Positions 38,601 through 47,978 are shown, numbered from the stretch's first letter. The stretch is 64,000 nt of DNA from Marinifilaceae bacterium (GCA_025210485.1 JAOARN010000051.1:1-64000), one strand, 5' to 3'. Notes: generated from the letters alone by a model not told the origin. Numbers and translations are program-made.

Positions 38601-39251
38601 AACAACAATATCATTAAGCTTGGCTACATCCTCTTCTAATGTAAGCTCATACTTATTTTTATCAGTAATTTTCAAAAATTTGGTTTTCATACCTACAAAT
38701 GAAAATTTTAAGATATATGGGCTATTTGACCCCAATTCAATTGAAAACTTACCTTCAATATCAGTTGATACTCCTCCTGTAGTTCCTTTGATTACAACAG
38801 AAACGCCAGGCAATGCTATTCCTTTTTTATCCTTAACAATACCTGTTATTATTCTCTTTTTATCTTTGCTTTCAGTTTTGGTTGCTTCTTTCTTTCTTAT
38901 TATAATTATATTATTTTCAACAGAATAAGCTAAATTCCTTTCACCCAAAACATTTACCAGAACATCATGTATTTCTTTATTTTTAACACTTAAGTTAATA
39001 TTTGATTTTGATTGAATTAAATCATGATTATAAACAAAAACATAATTGGTTTTCGTTTTAATCTGATTTAAAAACTCAACTAAGCTCATATTTTTGGCTT
39101 CAATACTAAGTTTTCCTTTTTGTACTGAATTTGATGCCATAATATTTATATTGAAAACTAATATAAATAATAAGCTTAGTTTAAAAAACAAAAAGCTTCT
39201 TATCAAACTTTTTTTTAAATACAAAAGCTTGACACATTGATTTTTTTTCAT
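35631..39251 (-). CDS. SusC/RagA TonB-dependent transporter with STN domain
   Basis: 1206 residues. Long signal/membrane segment (about 15-39), STN domain (about 45-125, GKLSIEAKNMSLVEFLNQIK), carboxypeptidase-regulatory-like domain (about 135-210), TonB box near DIVVTGYQKIEKRK, plug with DGVILDDP and SATAVYGVKAANGVIVVSTKKG, then the outer-membrane barrel ending QTQYSFRASVNF. The STN domain is what lets a transporter signal to a FecR anti-sigma factor, and fecR and sigma genes lie directly upstream. Hence import and induction are linked. Confidence 0.95.
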   Translation of the reverse strand: MKKNQCVKLLYLKKSLIRSFLFFKLSLLFILVFNINIMASNSVQKGKLSIEAKNMSLVEFLNQIKTKTNYVFVYNHDLIQSKSNINLSVKNKEIHDVLVNVLGERNLAYSVENNIIIIRKKEATKTESKDKKRIITGIVKDKKGIALPGVSVVIKGTTGGVSTDIEGKFSIELGSNSPYILKFSFVGMKTKFLKITDKNKYELTLEEDVAKLNDIVVTGYQKIEKRKLSSSVVSVKLEDVKETGVLSLDNMLQGKIAGMTVMNSSATAGAAPKIRIRGSSSITGNREPVWVVDGVILDDPVRLSNEELNSMDRVNLIGNAISFINPEDIERIDILKDASATAVYGVKAANGVIVVSTKKGKFGKPQINYSTSVSFMKRPNYRILDRMNSQERIEVSEEMHEKGLFYTSFSPSRVGYEGALMDYWDKKINHDQFREQVRDLKNTNTDWYDILFRNTVNTSHNISLSGASSKTNYYASIGYSQQNGLERGTDYDRYNAMLKINSRLSEKLSVNFTLNSAATENKRLHSSVDPYTYAYNTSRAIKAYNSDGSRSFYAAEYPFTSSTGNFESDPIKYNILHEMDHTGNTIKNSTVFATIGLNYNIIEGLKFNSMFNYSKTKSNIETWTDQKSFNAQVKRKLPYGAELPNDINQFYEVSELPQGGELSVNNNNTDSYTFRNSINFSKDFKEHHIGANAGLEIRSSELQGYSNTTYGYLPERGKKFADISLSQWEAYREIVNRTKPVVTDTENNYLSYYGILTYAFRDKYILNFNIRADGSNKFGKDKSTRFLPVWSISGRYNLSDEKFVENIKWLNNFSLRASYGIQGNVSDDQTPNLILKMGQSDDIANQPISTLYKVPNHNLKWEKTKSYNLGVDFAILKGKFSGTVELYNKKGRDQIVTKTITGTNGAENVSINEGTITNKGWELFLSANLISTKDFKWSASFNTSKNYNKITDAGDPTHVTYKDYIDGTIIRNGKSVNSFYSYMFESLDENGYPVFKNFNESDEDGNILVKTQQEAYDRILEYSGKREPDLSGGFSTFLSYKQFSLNAIFAFNLGNKIRLNDLYKSEGQLLPFPQQNMSSEYVKRWRKPGDEKHTNIPVLSQDPLNISEYDREYEIASNQWEMYNKSNIRVVDGSFLRCRSVSLGYSFDKSICQKLRVKALNLSFSASNVFVIKSKDLEGRDPEQVTFGSGSIPPQTQYSFRASVNF

Positions 39252-39349
39252 AGATTTAAAGGTTTTTAATTCAACTTAGTATTCATTGCTATTCAACAAC
39301 TAATGAATACCTTATATCTAAAGTCGGCATATGTTGGCGCATATTCCGA

Positions 39350-40501
39350 CTACTTTTTTCTCACATATATTTTCGCATTTATTTTTTCAAATTTTACATC
39401 ATTTGTTTGTTCTATAATATTTAGAACAGAATCTACGCTATCAAACCTATCAATTGTACCCGACAGGTTTATATTTCTTAGACTGTCTTGTTCAAATTCA
39501 AAATTTACATTATAGGCTCTTGATATTTTTTTTAGTATTATGTCTAATGAACTATTTACAAAACTAAATTTATTGTGAAGCCAAGCTGTACACAAATCAA
39601 TATCCACCTCATATTTCACTAAACTTTCGTTTTGTTTACAGAAGACTACCTGCTGATTTGGTTTGATTATGATGGAATTATTATTAGCACTATCAATGAC
39701 TTCTACACTTCCCTCTTGTAAACTAGTTTTTATATCTGCATCATCGCTATATGATGACAAATTAAAAGATGTTCCCAATACCTTAACATCAATTTTTTGT
39801 GTTTTTACAACAAAAGGTCTTTTGGAATCTTTCGTAACCTCAAAAAAAGCTTCGCCTTCTAAGAAAACAAGCCTTTGGTCTGTAGAGAAATTGGTAGGAT
39901 ACCTAAATTTTGTGTCCGAATTTAAATACACCACAGTACTATCAGATAGTATCAACTTATACTTATAAGATTTCGGAATGTATATCTTATTATATTCTAG
40001 CTTAGTCTGGATTTTAGGCTTAGCTTTTGTATAATCTAGAGTCTTGTTAATTTTATTTAAACTCGCCCCAGTTTGCTCTAGCAAATGAACATTATCTTCT
40101 GAGCTGAGCTCAATACATTGACCTGAACTTAATTCTAATTTTAAATTATCAGAATTTGTCAATGCTAATTTTGTAGTACTATTACTCCAGTTATCATAAA
40201 ACAAAAAAGAAAATGCAAAGAAAATAATTACAGATGCTGCAATTTTAAAACCTGTTAGATACAATCTGCGCTTTCTCTTACGAATAAATTCAAGACTTTT
40301 TCTTAAGCTAATTTCAACATTTATAGTAGTTGGGGAATCAATATTGCCAGCATCAGAATGTAAGTTCTCAATCTTCCTATAGAATTTTTTATTCTCTACA
40401 GATTTATCCAACCAATTATCTAAGATTATTTGATTTTCATCATCTAAATCCTTTTCAACAATTGATTTATATAATATCTCGTATATATCTATTTTAATCA
40501 C
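39350..40501 (-). CDS. FecR-family anti-sigma factor
   Basis: 383 residues. Cytoplasmic N-terminal part (about 1-80) with DNWLDKSVENKKFYRKI, one membrane helix (about 82-103), periplasmic FecR domain (YIPKSYKYKLILSDSTVVYLN ... LEGEAFFEVTKD ... VLGTSFNLSSY) and a C-terminal DUF4974/STN-like domain (FVNSSLDIILKKISRAYNV ...). It holds the sigma factor encoded upstream and receives the signal from the STN-bearing SusC downstream. Confidence 0.93.
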   Translation of the reverse strand: MIKIDIYEILYKSIVEKDLDDENQIILDNWLDKSVENKKFYRKIENLHSDAGNIDSPTTINVEISLRKSLEFIRKRKRRLYLTGFKIAASVIIFFAFSFLFYDNWSNSTTKLALTNSDNLKLELSSGQCIELSSEDNVHLLEQTGASLNKINKTLDYTKAKPKIQTKLEYNKIYIPKSYKYKLILSDSTVVYLNSDTKFRYPTNFSTDQRLVFLEGEAFFEVTKDSKRPFVVKTQKIDVKVLGTSFNLSSYSDDADIKTSLQEGSVEVIDSANNNSIIIKPNQQVVFCKQNESLVKYEVDIDLCTAWLHNKFSFVNSSLDIILKKISRAYNVNFEFEQDSLRNINLSGTIDRFDSVDSVLNIIEQTNDVKFEKINAKIYVRKK

Positions 40502-40598
40502 AAATTTACCCTTTATTGATTCATTTTTCTCTTATGATACCAATCAAGTGAAATGATGTGACAATAAAATTCTTTTTTTTCAAAAAAATATTATTTTT

Positions 40599-41189
40599 TC
40601 ATATTCTAAGACCTAAGTTATTCAACATCAAGGAAAGTAAAAGATTGTCTTGCTTTAAGTTCTCTCTTAAAATTTTAAAACCTCTGCTCATTTGTGTTCT
40701 TACAGTATTAATAGATATTCCTAATTCATCAGCTGTCTCTTGATATTTATATCCATATACAATACACATAATGAATATCTGTTTGCACGAAGAAGGAAGA
40801 AGACTCAAGGCTTTGTATAATTTCTCATTCTGTTTTATTTTCTCTTCTTCAGTATTATTTTCAAATTGCTTATCCAGAATTGACTCAATTTGTTCATAAC
40901 TACTTATCTTATTATTTTTCAAACTTCTAAAACAAGCATTTCGTATGCTGGCGTAAATGTAAGATCGAAGTTTAGATTTTATTTTCCTATACTTTTTATT
41001 TATCCAAAAATCCACAAAAACCTCCTGAACCAGATCTTCAGAACTATCCTTAGATTTTAAAATAGAATTTGCGTATAGCACTAAATCAGTGAAAAAGTAT
41101 CTATAAAACTCTTCGTAGGCGGAAATACTATTGGTTTTAAGATTATTTAAAATTTCGTTTTCTTTATTCATGTTGGGAAAGTTTTGCAA
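40599..41189 (-). CDS. ECF RNA polymerase sigma factor (SusCD-associated)
   Basis: 196 residues as listed; Met7 (MNKENEILNN) is an equally likely start. Region 2 contains FYRYFFTDLVLYANSILKSKDSSEDLVQEVFVDFWINK; region 4 contains LSLLPSSCKQIFIMCIVYGYKYQETADELGISINTVRTQMSRGF, a helix-turn-helix recognising the -35 element. First gene of the sigma/fecR/susC/susD/lipoprotein/protease module, so it most likely activates that module when SusC signals through FecR. Confidence 0.92.
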   Translation of the reverse strand: MQNFPNMNKENEILNNLKTNSISAYEEFYRYFFTDLVLYANSILKSKDSSEDLVQEVFVDFWINKKYRKIKSKLRSYIYASIRNACFRSLKNNKISSYEQIESILDKQFENNTEEEKIKQNEKLYKALSLLPSSCKQIFIMCIVYGYKYQETADELGISINTVRTQMSRGFKILRENLKQDNLLLSLMLNNLGLRI

Positions 41190-41761
41190 ACAAAAATAAA
41201 AAAAACATGAAGAAATTATATTTCAGTATGATTATTCCATTCTATTAACTCGATATACCATATTAAGAGTAAGTTTAGTAAAAATATAATTTAATAAAAA
41301 TGAAATAAGGATTTTTTTCATTAATAAGATTTAGAGAAACTAAATAAAAAACAATGATAAATAAAATAAAGTCTAAAAACGCCCAAAAAGCTTATCTAAA
41401 GATAGAAGTAGAACTTTGCTAACAATATATTAAAAGAAATTGAAGAAACATATTAGTAAAAATCACTCATAAGACCTTATCTATATTTGTTTTAAGTTTA
41501 TGAATATTTATATTTGCTAGCTTTATATGGATAGGAGGGAAATTATAGTAAAATTTAAAGTTAATTTCCAAATTGGTTATCATTCATTTTTTATAGCTTA
41601 TTTATCAGTGATTCTATAATTCGCTGTAGTTTGTGATGCATAAATATGAAGAAAAACCAATACCTACTGAATACAAATAAATTTGTTAATAACAATTCCA
41701 GATAAAACATACACCAAATTAGTGTTATGTAAATCAGTACTGAAGAAAAATATATTAGACA
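41190..41761. other. 572-base divergent regulatory region
   Basis: No gene seen. It separates the minus-strand sigma/SusCD module from plus-strand etfB. Two TATATTTG matches to the -7 consensus occur on the plus strand at 41482-41489 and 41509-41516, both far from etfB, so neither can be assigned with confidence. No RNA element recognised. Confidence 0.4.
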
Positions 41762-42637
41762 ATGAAAGGTTTAAAAATTGTTGTTCTAGCTAAGCAAGTT
41801 CCAGACACTAGAAATGTTGGGAAGGATGCTATGAAAGCTGACGGAACTGTGAACAGAGGTGCATTGCCAGCTATCTTCAACCCTGAAGATTTAAATGCAT
41901 TAGAGCAAGCTTTACGTTTAAAAGATAAATACCCAGGCACAGAAGTTTCTCTTCTTACAATGGGCCCAGGTCGTGCTGCTGAAGTAATCCGCGAAGGATT
42001 ATACCGTGGTGCAGATAATGGATATCTACTATCTGACAGAGCTTTTGCAGGTTCCGATACCTTAGCTACTTCTTATGCATTATCATGTGCTTTGAAAGAA
42101 ATGGGACATATTGATGTTATCATCGCAGGTCGTCAGGCTATCGATGGTGATACTGCTCAGGTGGGTCCTCAGGTAGCAGAAAAATTAAAATTAGCTCAAA
42201 TTACCTATGCTGAAGATATTATGTCTGCAGAGGAAGGTAAAATCGTTGTAAAACGACGTTTAGAGAGAGGTGTTGAAGTTGTAGAAGGTAACTATCCTTT
42301 AGTTGTAACAGTAAATGCTTCAGCTCCAGAATGCCGTCCAAGAAATGCTAAATTTGTAATGAAATACAAGCATGCACGTGCTGTATCTGAAATGCAAAAT
42401 GCAACTGAAGATTATATCGCATTGCACAATAACCGCCCATACCTTAATATCAATGAGTGGAGTGTAAATGATATCACAACAGATGCCGAAGAACTAGGAT
42501 TATCAGGTTCTCCAACAAAAGTAAAAACAATTGAAAATGTTGTTTTCCAGGCAAAAGAAGCAAAAGTGCTTAAACCTGAAGATGAAGATATTAATGATCT
42601 TATGAAGGAGTTAATTACCAATCACACAATTGGTTAA
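41762..42637 (+). CDS. etfB: Electron transfer flavoprotein subunit beta
   Basis: 291 residues, FixA/EtfB type. Opens GLKIVVLAKQVPDTRNVGKD; AMP-binding region includes LTMGPGRAAEVIREGLYRGADNGYLLSD and IIAGRQAIDGDTAQVGPQVAEKL. Forms a heterodimer with EtfA, carrying electrons from the acyl-CoA dehydrogenase encoded two genes on. Codon bias suggests high expression. Confidence 0.95.
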   Translation: MKGLKIVVLAKQVPDTRNVGKDAMKADGTVNRGALPAIFNPEDLNALEQALRLKDKYPGTEVSLLTMGPGRAAEVIREGLYRGADNGYLLSDRAFAGSDTLATSYALSCALKEMGHIDVIIAGRQAIDGDTAQVGPQVAEKLKLAQITYAEDIMSAEEGKIVVKRRLERGVEVVEGNYPLVVTVNASAPECRPRNAKFVMKYKHARAVSEMQNATEDYIALHNNRPYLNINEWSVNDITTDAEELGLSGSPTKVKTIENVVFQAKEAKVLKPEDEDINDLMKELITNHTIG

Positions 42638-42681
42638 TTGCTTACTTCTATTTTTAGTAATTCGGATAAAATTTTAAAACA

Positions 42682-43701
42682 GTGAATAACGTATTTGTAT
42701 ATTGCGAAATAGAAGAGGGTAAGGTTGTTGATGTAAGCCTTGAGCTCTTAACCAAAGGTAGAAAATTGGCTGACGACTTAAAATGCCAATTGGAAGCTAT
42801 TGTAATCGGTAATGACCTAAAGGGAATAGAGAAAGAAATTGCTCCTTTTGGAGTAGATAAAATATGGATTGCTGATGATAGCAGATTATACCCATATACA
42901 ACTCTTCCTCACACTTCAATTATTGTAAAATTATTTGAAGAACAAAAGCCTCAAATCTGTTTAATGGGTGCTTCTAGCATTGGTCGTGACCTTGGTCCTC
43001 GTGTTTCTTCTGCTCTACATTCAGGCTTAACTGCCGACTGTACTAGCCTTGTAATCGGTGACCACGAAGACAAAAAGAATAAAAAAGAATATAAAAATCT
43101 TCTTTATCAAATTCGTCCAGCATTTGGTGGTAATATTGTTGCAACTATTATCAACCCAGACTGCCGTCCACAGATGGCTACTGTTCGCGAGGGCGTGATG
43201 AAAAAAGAAGTTCTTGATGCTAACTACAAAGCAGAAATTGAAAACATAAATGTCGCTGAATATGTTAATGATGAAGATTTCGTCGTTAAGGTAATCGAGA
43301 GACATATGGAAAAATCTAAAGTAAATATCAAAAATGCTGGTATTATCGTTGCTGGTGGATATGGTGTTGGTTCTAAAGAAAATTTCAATCTTCTTACCGA
43401 GTTAGCTGAAGTTATTGGCGGTGAAGTAGGTGCTTCGCGTGCTGCAGTTGATGCAGGTTTTGCTGATCATGAAAGACAAATTGGACAAACAGGTGTTACT
43501 GTTCGCCCTAAACTATATATCGCTTGTGGTATTTCTGGACAAATTCAGCACACTGCTGGTATGGAAGAATCATCTATGGTTATTGCAATCAACACTGATG
43601 AGAATGCTCCTATCAATAAATTCGCTGATTATGTAATAACAGGAGATATCGCAACTGTAGTTCCTAAAATGATTAAATTCTATAAAGAAAACACTAAGTA
43701 A
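42682..43701 (+). CDS. etfA: Electron transfer flavoprotein subunit alpha
   Basis: 339 residues from a GTG start (MNNVFVYCEIEEGKVVDVSLELL). The C-terminal FAD domain has GYGVGSKENFNLLTELAEVIGGEVGASRAAVDAGF, RQIGQTGVTVRPKLYIACGISGQIQH and INTDENAPINKFADYVITGD. Pairs with EtfB 44 bases upstream. A short hairpin region separates it from the dehydrogenase. Confidence 0.95.
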   Translation: MNNVFVYCEIEEGKVVDVSLELLTKGRKLADDLKCQLEAIVIGNDLKGIEKEIAPFGVDKIWIADDSRLYPYTTLPHTSIIVKLFEEQKPQICLMGASSIGRDLGPRVSSALHSGLTADCTSLVIGDHEDKKNKKEYKNLLYQIRPAFGGNIVATIINPDCRPQMATVREGVMKKEVLDANYKAEIENINVAEYVNDEDFVVKVIERHMEKSKVNIKNAGIIVAGGYGVGSKENFNLLTELAEVIGGEVGASRAAVDAGFADHERQIGQTGVTVRPKLYIACGISGQIQHTAGMEESSMVIAINTDENAPINKFADYVITGDIATVVPKMIKFYKENTK

Positions 43702-43803
43702 TTTCAATTAACAATTTCGGAATTCGAATACTTATTATTGAATTCCTATTTTGATAATAAACATAAATTATTGTTTTCAATGACTGAAATAAACAGTCTG
43801 AAA

Positions 43804-43818
43804 ACTCCAATTTGGAGT
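43804..43818. promoter_or_regulatory. Palindrome upstream of acyl-CoA dehydrogenase (possible operator)
   Basis: ACTCCAA, one central base, TTGGAGT: perfect 7-bp dyad, 40 bases before the acyl-CoA dehydrogenase ATG. Its size and place fit a repressor site, but no regulator can be named. It could equally be a chance palindrome. Confidence 0.3.
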
Positions 43819-43857
43819 ATATATTTTATATAATCATTGATTTTTAATTAGATAAAA

Positions 43858-45573
43858 ATGGCTAATTTCTATACAGATAATGAGGATTTGAAGTTCCATC
43901 TGGAGCATCCTCTAATGAAAAAAATTGTTGACCTAAAAGAGCGTAATTTCACAGATAAAGATAAGTACGACTACGCTCCTTTAGATTTCGAAGATGCAAT
44001 GGATAGCTACGACCGCACATTAGAAATTGTGGGTGAAATTTGTGGTGAAACTATTGCTCCTAATGCTGAATCTGTTGACCAAGAAGGTCCTCAAGTTGTA
44101 AATGACAGAGTAATTTACGCTAGAGGTACTGCTGAAAATCATGAGGCATTAACTAAAGCTGGATTAATCGGTATGAGTTTACCTCGTGAATACGATGGAT
44201 TAAACTTCCCTATCGTTCCTTATGTAATGGCTGCTGAACTTGTTTCTAGAGCAGATGGTGGTTTTGCTAACATTTGGGGTCTTCAGGACTGTGCTGAAAC
44301 TATTCACGAATTTGCATCTAAAGAACAAAAGGAAAATTACCTTCCTCGTTTTGCTAAAGGTGCTACTGCTGCTATGGACTTAACTGAGCCAGATGCAGGT
44401 TCTGACCTTCAAGCTGTTCAACTTAAGGCAACTTATAATGCTGAAGAGGATCAATGGTACCTTAACGGTGTAAAACGTTTCATTACCAATGGAGACGGTG
44501 ACGTATCTTTAGTTCTAGCTCGTTCTGAAGAAGGAACTAACGATGGTCGTGGTCTTTCTATGTTCATTTATGACAAAGCTCACTATGCTGTTAAAGTTCG
44601 TCGTATCGAACACAAAATGGGTATTGTAGGTTCTCCTACTTGTGAACTTGTATTTACTAATGCTCCTGCTGAACTTGTTGGATCTCGTAAAATGGGTCTT
44701 ATCAAGTATGTGATGTCATTAATGAATGGTGCTCGTCTAGGTGTAGGTGCTCAATCAGTTGGTATTGCAGAAGCTGCTTACCGCGAAGGGCTTATTTATG
44801 CTAAGGAACGTAAGCAATTCGGAAAAGCTATTATCGAATTCCCTGCTGTTTACGAAATGCTTACAAACATGGAAGCTAAACTTAATGCTTCTCGTTCTGT
44901 ACTTTATGAAACTTCTAGATTTGTAGATGTATACAAAGCTTACTTCCATATTTCTCAAGAAAGATCTTTAGCTAAAGAAGAAAGAGCTGAATTGAAGAAA
45001 TATCAGAAATTAGCTGATGTATTTACTCCTCTATTGAAATTATTCTCTTCTGAGTTCTGTAACGAGATTGCTTACGATTCACTTCAAGTTCATGCAGGTT
45101 CTGGATATATGAAAGATTATCCTATCGAGAGACTTGTTCGTGATGCTCGTATTACTAATATTTACGAAGGTACATCTCAATTACAAGTTGTTGCAGCTGT
45201 TCGTGGTGTTACAACTGGTCAGTATATTTCTCAAATTAAAGAATACGAAGCAACGGAAATCAATCCTCAGTACGACCACATCAGAACTAGCTTAAAGGCT
45301 ATGACTGAAAGATACGAAGAAGCTGTTGCTAGAGTTAATGAAATCAATGCTACCGAAGATAATAATGATTTCTTAGACTTCCATGCTCGTCGTCTTGTTG
45401 AAATGGCTGGTTATATTATTATCGGATACTTATTATTATTGGATTCAAATCGTAATGATAAATATCTAAACTCATGTGAGGTATTCGTTAAAATGGGTCA
45501 AGCTAAAGTTGCTGCTCATGGTGAATATATCAGAGTTTCAGAAATGAAAGATCTTGGAAAATTTAAAAAATAA
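43858..45573 (+). CDS. Acyl-CoA dehydrogenase
   Basis: 571 residues. An N-terminal helical domain is followed by the central beta domain with MDLTEPDAGSDLQAV and NGVKRFITNGD, then the C-terminal helical domain with AYREGLIYAKERKQFGKAI and IYEGTSQLQ, whose Glu437 is the likely catalytic base. An extra about 120-residue C-terminal helical domain, usual for this longer subfamily, follows. FAD enzyme that passes electrons to EtfAB encoded just upstream, so beta-oxidation or branched-chain amino-acid breakdown is likely. Strong codon bias. Confidence 0.93.
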   Translation: MANFYTDNEDLKFHLEHPLMKKIVDLKERNFTDKDKYDYAPLDFEDAMDSYDRTLEIVGEICGETIAPNAESVDQEGPQVVNDRVIYARGTAENHEALTKAGLIGMSLPREYDGLNFPIVPYVMAAELVSRADGGFANIWGLQDCAETIHEFASKEQKENYLPRFAKGATAAMDLTEPDAGSDLQAVQLKATYNAEEDQWYLNGVKRFITNGDGDVSLVLARSEEGTNDGRGLSMFIYDKAHYAVKVRRIEHKMGIVGSPTCELVFTNAPAELVGSRKMGLIKYVMSLMNGARLGVGAQSVGIAEAAYREGLIYAKERKQFGKAIIEFPAVYEMLTNMEAKLNASRSVLYETSRFVDVYKAYFHISQERSLAKEERAELKKYQKLADVFTPLLKLFSSEFCNEIAYDSLQVHAGSGYMKDYPIERLVRDARITNIYEGTSQLQVVAAVRGVTTGQYISQIKEYEATEINPQYDHIRTSLKAMTERYEEAVARVNEINATEDNNDFLDFHARRLVEMAGYIIIGYLLLLDSNRNDKYLNSCEVFVKMGQAKVAAHGEYIRVSEMKDLGKFKK

Positions 45574-45593
45574 TTCCAATCACATACATATAG

Positions 45594-45629
45594 AAAAAGG
45601 CTAACTTCGATAAAGTTAGCCTTTTTTTA
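45594..45629. terminator. Terminator between acyl-CoA dehydrogenase and pgi
   Basis: AAAAAGGCTAACTT (45594-45607), 5-nt loop, AAGTTAGCCTTTTT (45613-45626), T run. 14-bp perfect stem; it serves the convergent genes on either side. Confidence 0.88.
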
Positions 45630-45649
45630 TATGTGTAATATTTATAATT

Positions 45650-46936
45650 CTAAAATCCTGGTTTTTTCAACAAACTAAACATATTTCTTTTATAATCCTC
45701 GACTCCTGGTTGATCAAAAGGATTTACACCTAATATATACCCACTAAGACCGCATGAAATCATAAAGAAATATAATAATTGCCCCATATAATATTCATTT
45801 AAACATGGCAATAAAATTTCAACAACAGGTACACCGCCACTTACATGAGCTTTTTTTGCTCCTTTTAAAGCCATTTTATTTACATAATCTATAGATTGCC
45901 CTGACAAATAATTCAAATTATCCAGATTTTCAATATCTTTCGAAATTAAAATATCATTTTTTGGCTTCTTCACAGAAATTAATGTTTCAAATAAATGTCT
46001 TTCTCCATCTTGGATATATTGTCCCATAGAATGAAGATCTGTGGAAAAACAAAGACTAACGGGGAAAATACCTTTCCCATCTTTACCTTCACTCTCTCCA
46101 AAAAGTTGCTTCCACCACTCTGAAACGAAGTTTAGTTTGTAATTATAGTTTGCTAAAATCTCTATTTTTTTACCCTTTGAATACATCATATTGCGATAAC
46201 AAACATAAGAAAACGCAATATTATCTATAGTCTCCGAATTAAAAACTTTATCACACATTCGAATTGAGCCTTCAAGAAATTGCTTAATATCAAAACCTGC
46301 AAATGCTATTGGATACAACCCAACAGGAGTAAAGATAGAATACCTCCCTCCAATATTATCAGGAATATAGAAACTTTCATAAGATTCATTCTCTGCTAGT
46401 TGCCTCAGAGCTCCTTCAGATTTATCTGTTATTGCAATTATTCTTTCTTTTATCTCAGTTGAACTATACTTGGACTCCATCACAGATTTTAGAAATCGAA
46501 ATGCTATAGCAGGCTCTGTAGTTGTTCCTGATTTTGATATTATACAAATTCCAAACTCTCTACTTTGCAGATATTCCGCAAGATTGTGCAAATATGAAGA
46601 ATTTAAATTATGACCTGCAAACAAAACAGAAGAATTAGAAAAATCATTTGATAATGCATCTATTATCGCCTTTGATCCAAGATATGATCCTCCTATTCCA
46701 ATTACTACAAGTGTATTAACTTTTTCTTTCAATCGATTAACAGAGGAAATAATTTTATCAATTTGTGTATATTCAAAATCAACATCCTGATTAACCCAAC
46801 CGGTGTAGTTTGCTCCCAGAGAATTAGCTTTTCTTAAATTATCAAGACATTCAGGCATTTTTGCTAAAAGACTATTGTATAATTCCTTATCTATAAAATC
46901 ATTTATTGAGGACAAATCAAGGGAGATATCTTCCAT
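45650..46936 (-). CDS. pgi: Glucose-6-phosphate isomerase
   Basis: 428 residues, the short bacterial form. SIS domains carry VIGIGGSYLGSKAIIDAL, ISKSGTTTEPAIAFRFLK, and DNIGGRYSIFTPVGLYPIAFAG; the catalytic Glu/His region includes GESEGKDGKG and HSMGQYIQDG. The C-terminus has NPFDQPGVEDYK. Interconverts glucose-6- and fructose-6-phosphate. Transcribed alone on the minus strand. Confidence 0.95.
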   Translation of the reverse strand: MEDISLDLSSINDFIDKELYNSLLAKMPECLDNLRKANSLGANYTGWVNQDVDFEYTQIDKIISSVNRLKEKVNTLVVIGIGGSYLGSKAIIDALSNDFSNSSVLFAGHNLNSSYLHNLAEYLQSREFGICIISKSGTTTEPAIAFRFLKSVMESKYSSTEIKERIIAITDKSEGALRQLAENESYESFYIPDNIGGRYSIFTPVGLYPIAFAGFDIKQFLEGSIRMCDKVFNSETIDNIAFSYVCYRNMMYSKGKKIEILANYNYKLNFVSEWWKQLFGESEGKDGKGIFPVSLCFSTDLHSMGQYIQDGERHLFETLISVKKPKNDILISKDIENLDNLNYLSGQSIDYVNKMALKGAKKAHVSGGVPVVEILLPCLNEYYMGQLLYFFMISCGLSGYILGVNPFDQPGVEDYKRNMFSLLKKPGF

Positions 46937-47151
46937 TTTAGTTTTTCAAGTTATTTATTTTACCAATTTCATTCTTATTATTTTCAGTTAACATAAACAC
47001 ATATTAGTCAAATACTAACAACAATGTAGATCTGCTACTTTGAAAGAATAATAATCAAATATCGCATTTTTTTTTGAAAAAAAACAAAATGTTTAATTAA
47101 CTAAATAATATATTTTTAGATGTTTTGCTAAGTTAATGATACTGACAACTT

Positions 47152-47186
47152 GTAAAAAAAATGGAGAGTAAATAATTATTCTCCAT
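47152..47186 (-). terminator. Terminator of the LytTR regulator gene
   Basis: ATGGAGA (47161-47167) and TCTCCAT (47180-47186) form a 7-bp stem; reading the minus strand an 8-T run follows (47153-47160). The upstream arm overlaps the last codons of the regulator. Confidence 0.65.
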
Positions 47187-47934
47187 TTAACCATTTCTTA
47201 AACTCCCCACATCTTTCAGCACTGACCAATGTGTCTTTTATATCATTATATTCGGGGTATAAGTTTATCTTTATCCTAGATTTAGAATAATAAAACATCT
47301 CCTTTATTGCTTTAAAACCTATAATAAATTTACGATTAGCTTTAAAGAACTTTTTAGGATCAAGTCTTTTCTCCAAGGCCGACAAACTTCCTTCTAATAA
47401 ATATCTCTCACCATCATTTGTAAACATATACAAAGCTTTCCCTTCAGCCATAAAATATGCAACATCCTGCACTTCTACTGCCACAATTCTATCAGCTTTA
47501 CTAACCATGAATCGAGCCTTGTAATTTATTTGCTTAATAAATTGATTTAAGTCAGGATTGGAAATAGATGTCTGTTTTTCAAATTTTTCAATTGATTTTT
47601 CTAGATCATCGATATCTATAGGTTTAAGAAGATAGTCAATACTATTTTGTTTAAAGGCTTGCAATGCAAATTGATCGTAAGCAGTGGTAAAAATAATAGG
47701 ACTTTCTATATCCACCTGATCAAATATACTAAAGCTATTTCCATCACCTAGGTGGATATCCATAAAGATAAGATCGGGTTTATTGGATAGTAGAAACTTA
47801 ACCGCTGAGTCAACATCTCCTATTTGAGCCATAAGCTCAAATTTATCTGGACGTAATTCTCTTAGCATATTCAACAACTCATTTCCTGCTAGAATCTCAT
47901 CTTCTACTATAAGTATTTTTATTTTCATATGCAT
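47176..47934 (-). CDS. LytTR-family response regulator
   Basis: 252 residues; an alternative start at the second Met (MKIKILIVEDE) is possible. Receiver domain (1-about 120) with acidic pocket VEDE, phosphoacceptor Asp59 in LIFMDIHLG, and FTTAYDQFALQAF with the conserved Thr and Tyr; then a LytTR DNA-binding domain (about 140-250, AYFMAEGKALYMFTNDGERYLL and KFFKANRKFIIGFKAI). No sensor kinase is in the window. It lies downstream of the second SusCD module but a terminator separates them. Confidence 0.93.
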   Translation of the reverse strand: MHMKIKILIVEDEILAGNELLNMLRELRPDKFELMAQIGDVDSAVKFLLSNKPDLIFMDIHLGDGNSFSIFDQVDIESPIIFTTAYDQFALQAFKQNSIDYLLKPIDIDDLEKSIEKFEKQTSISNPDLNQFIKQINYKARFMVSKADRIVAVEVQDVAYFMAEGKALYMFTNDGERYLLEGSLSALEKRLDPKKFFKANRKFIIGFKAIKEMFYYSKSRIKINLYPEYNDIKDTLVSAERCGEFKKWLNGE

Positions 47935-47978
47935 TTTTTAATTCTACATAAAACTATTATACAATTATTAAAAAACAA

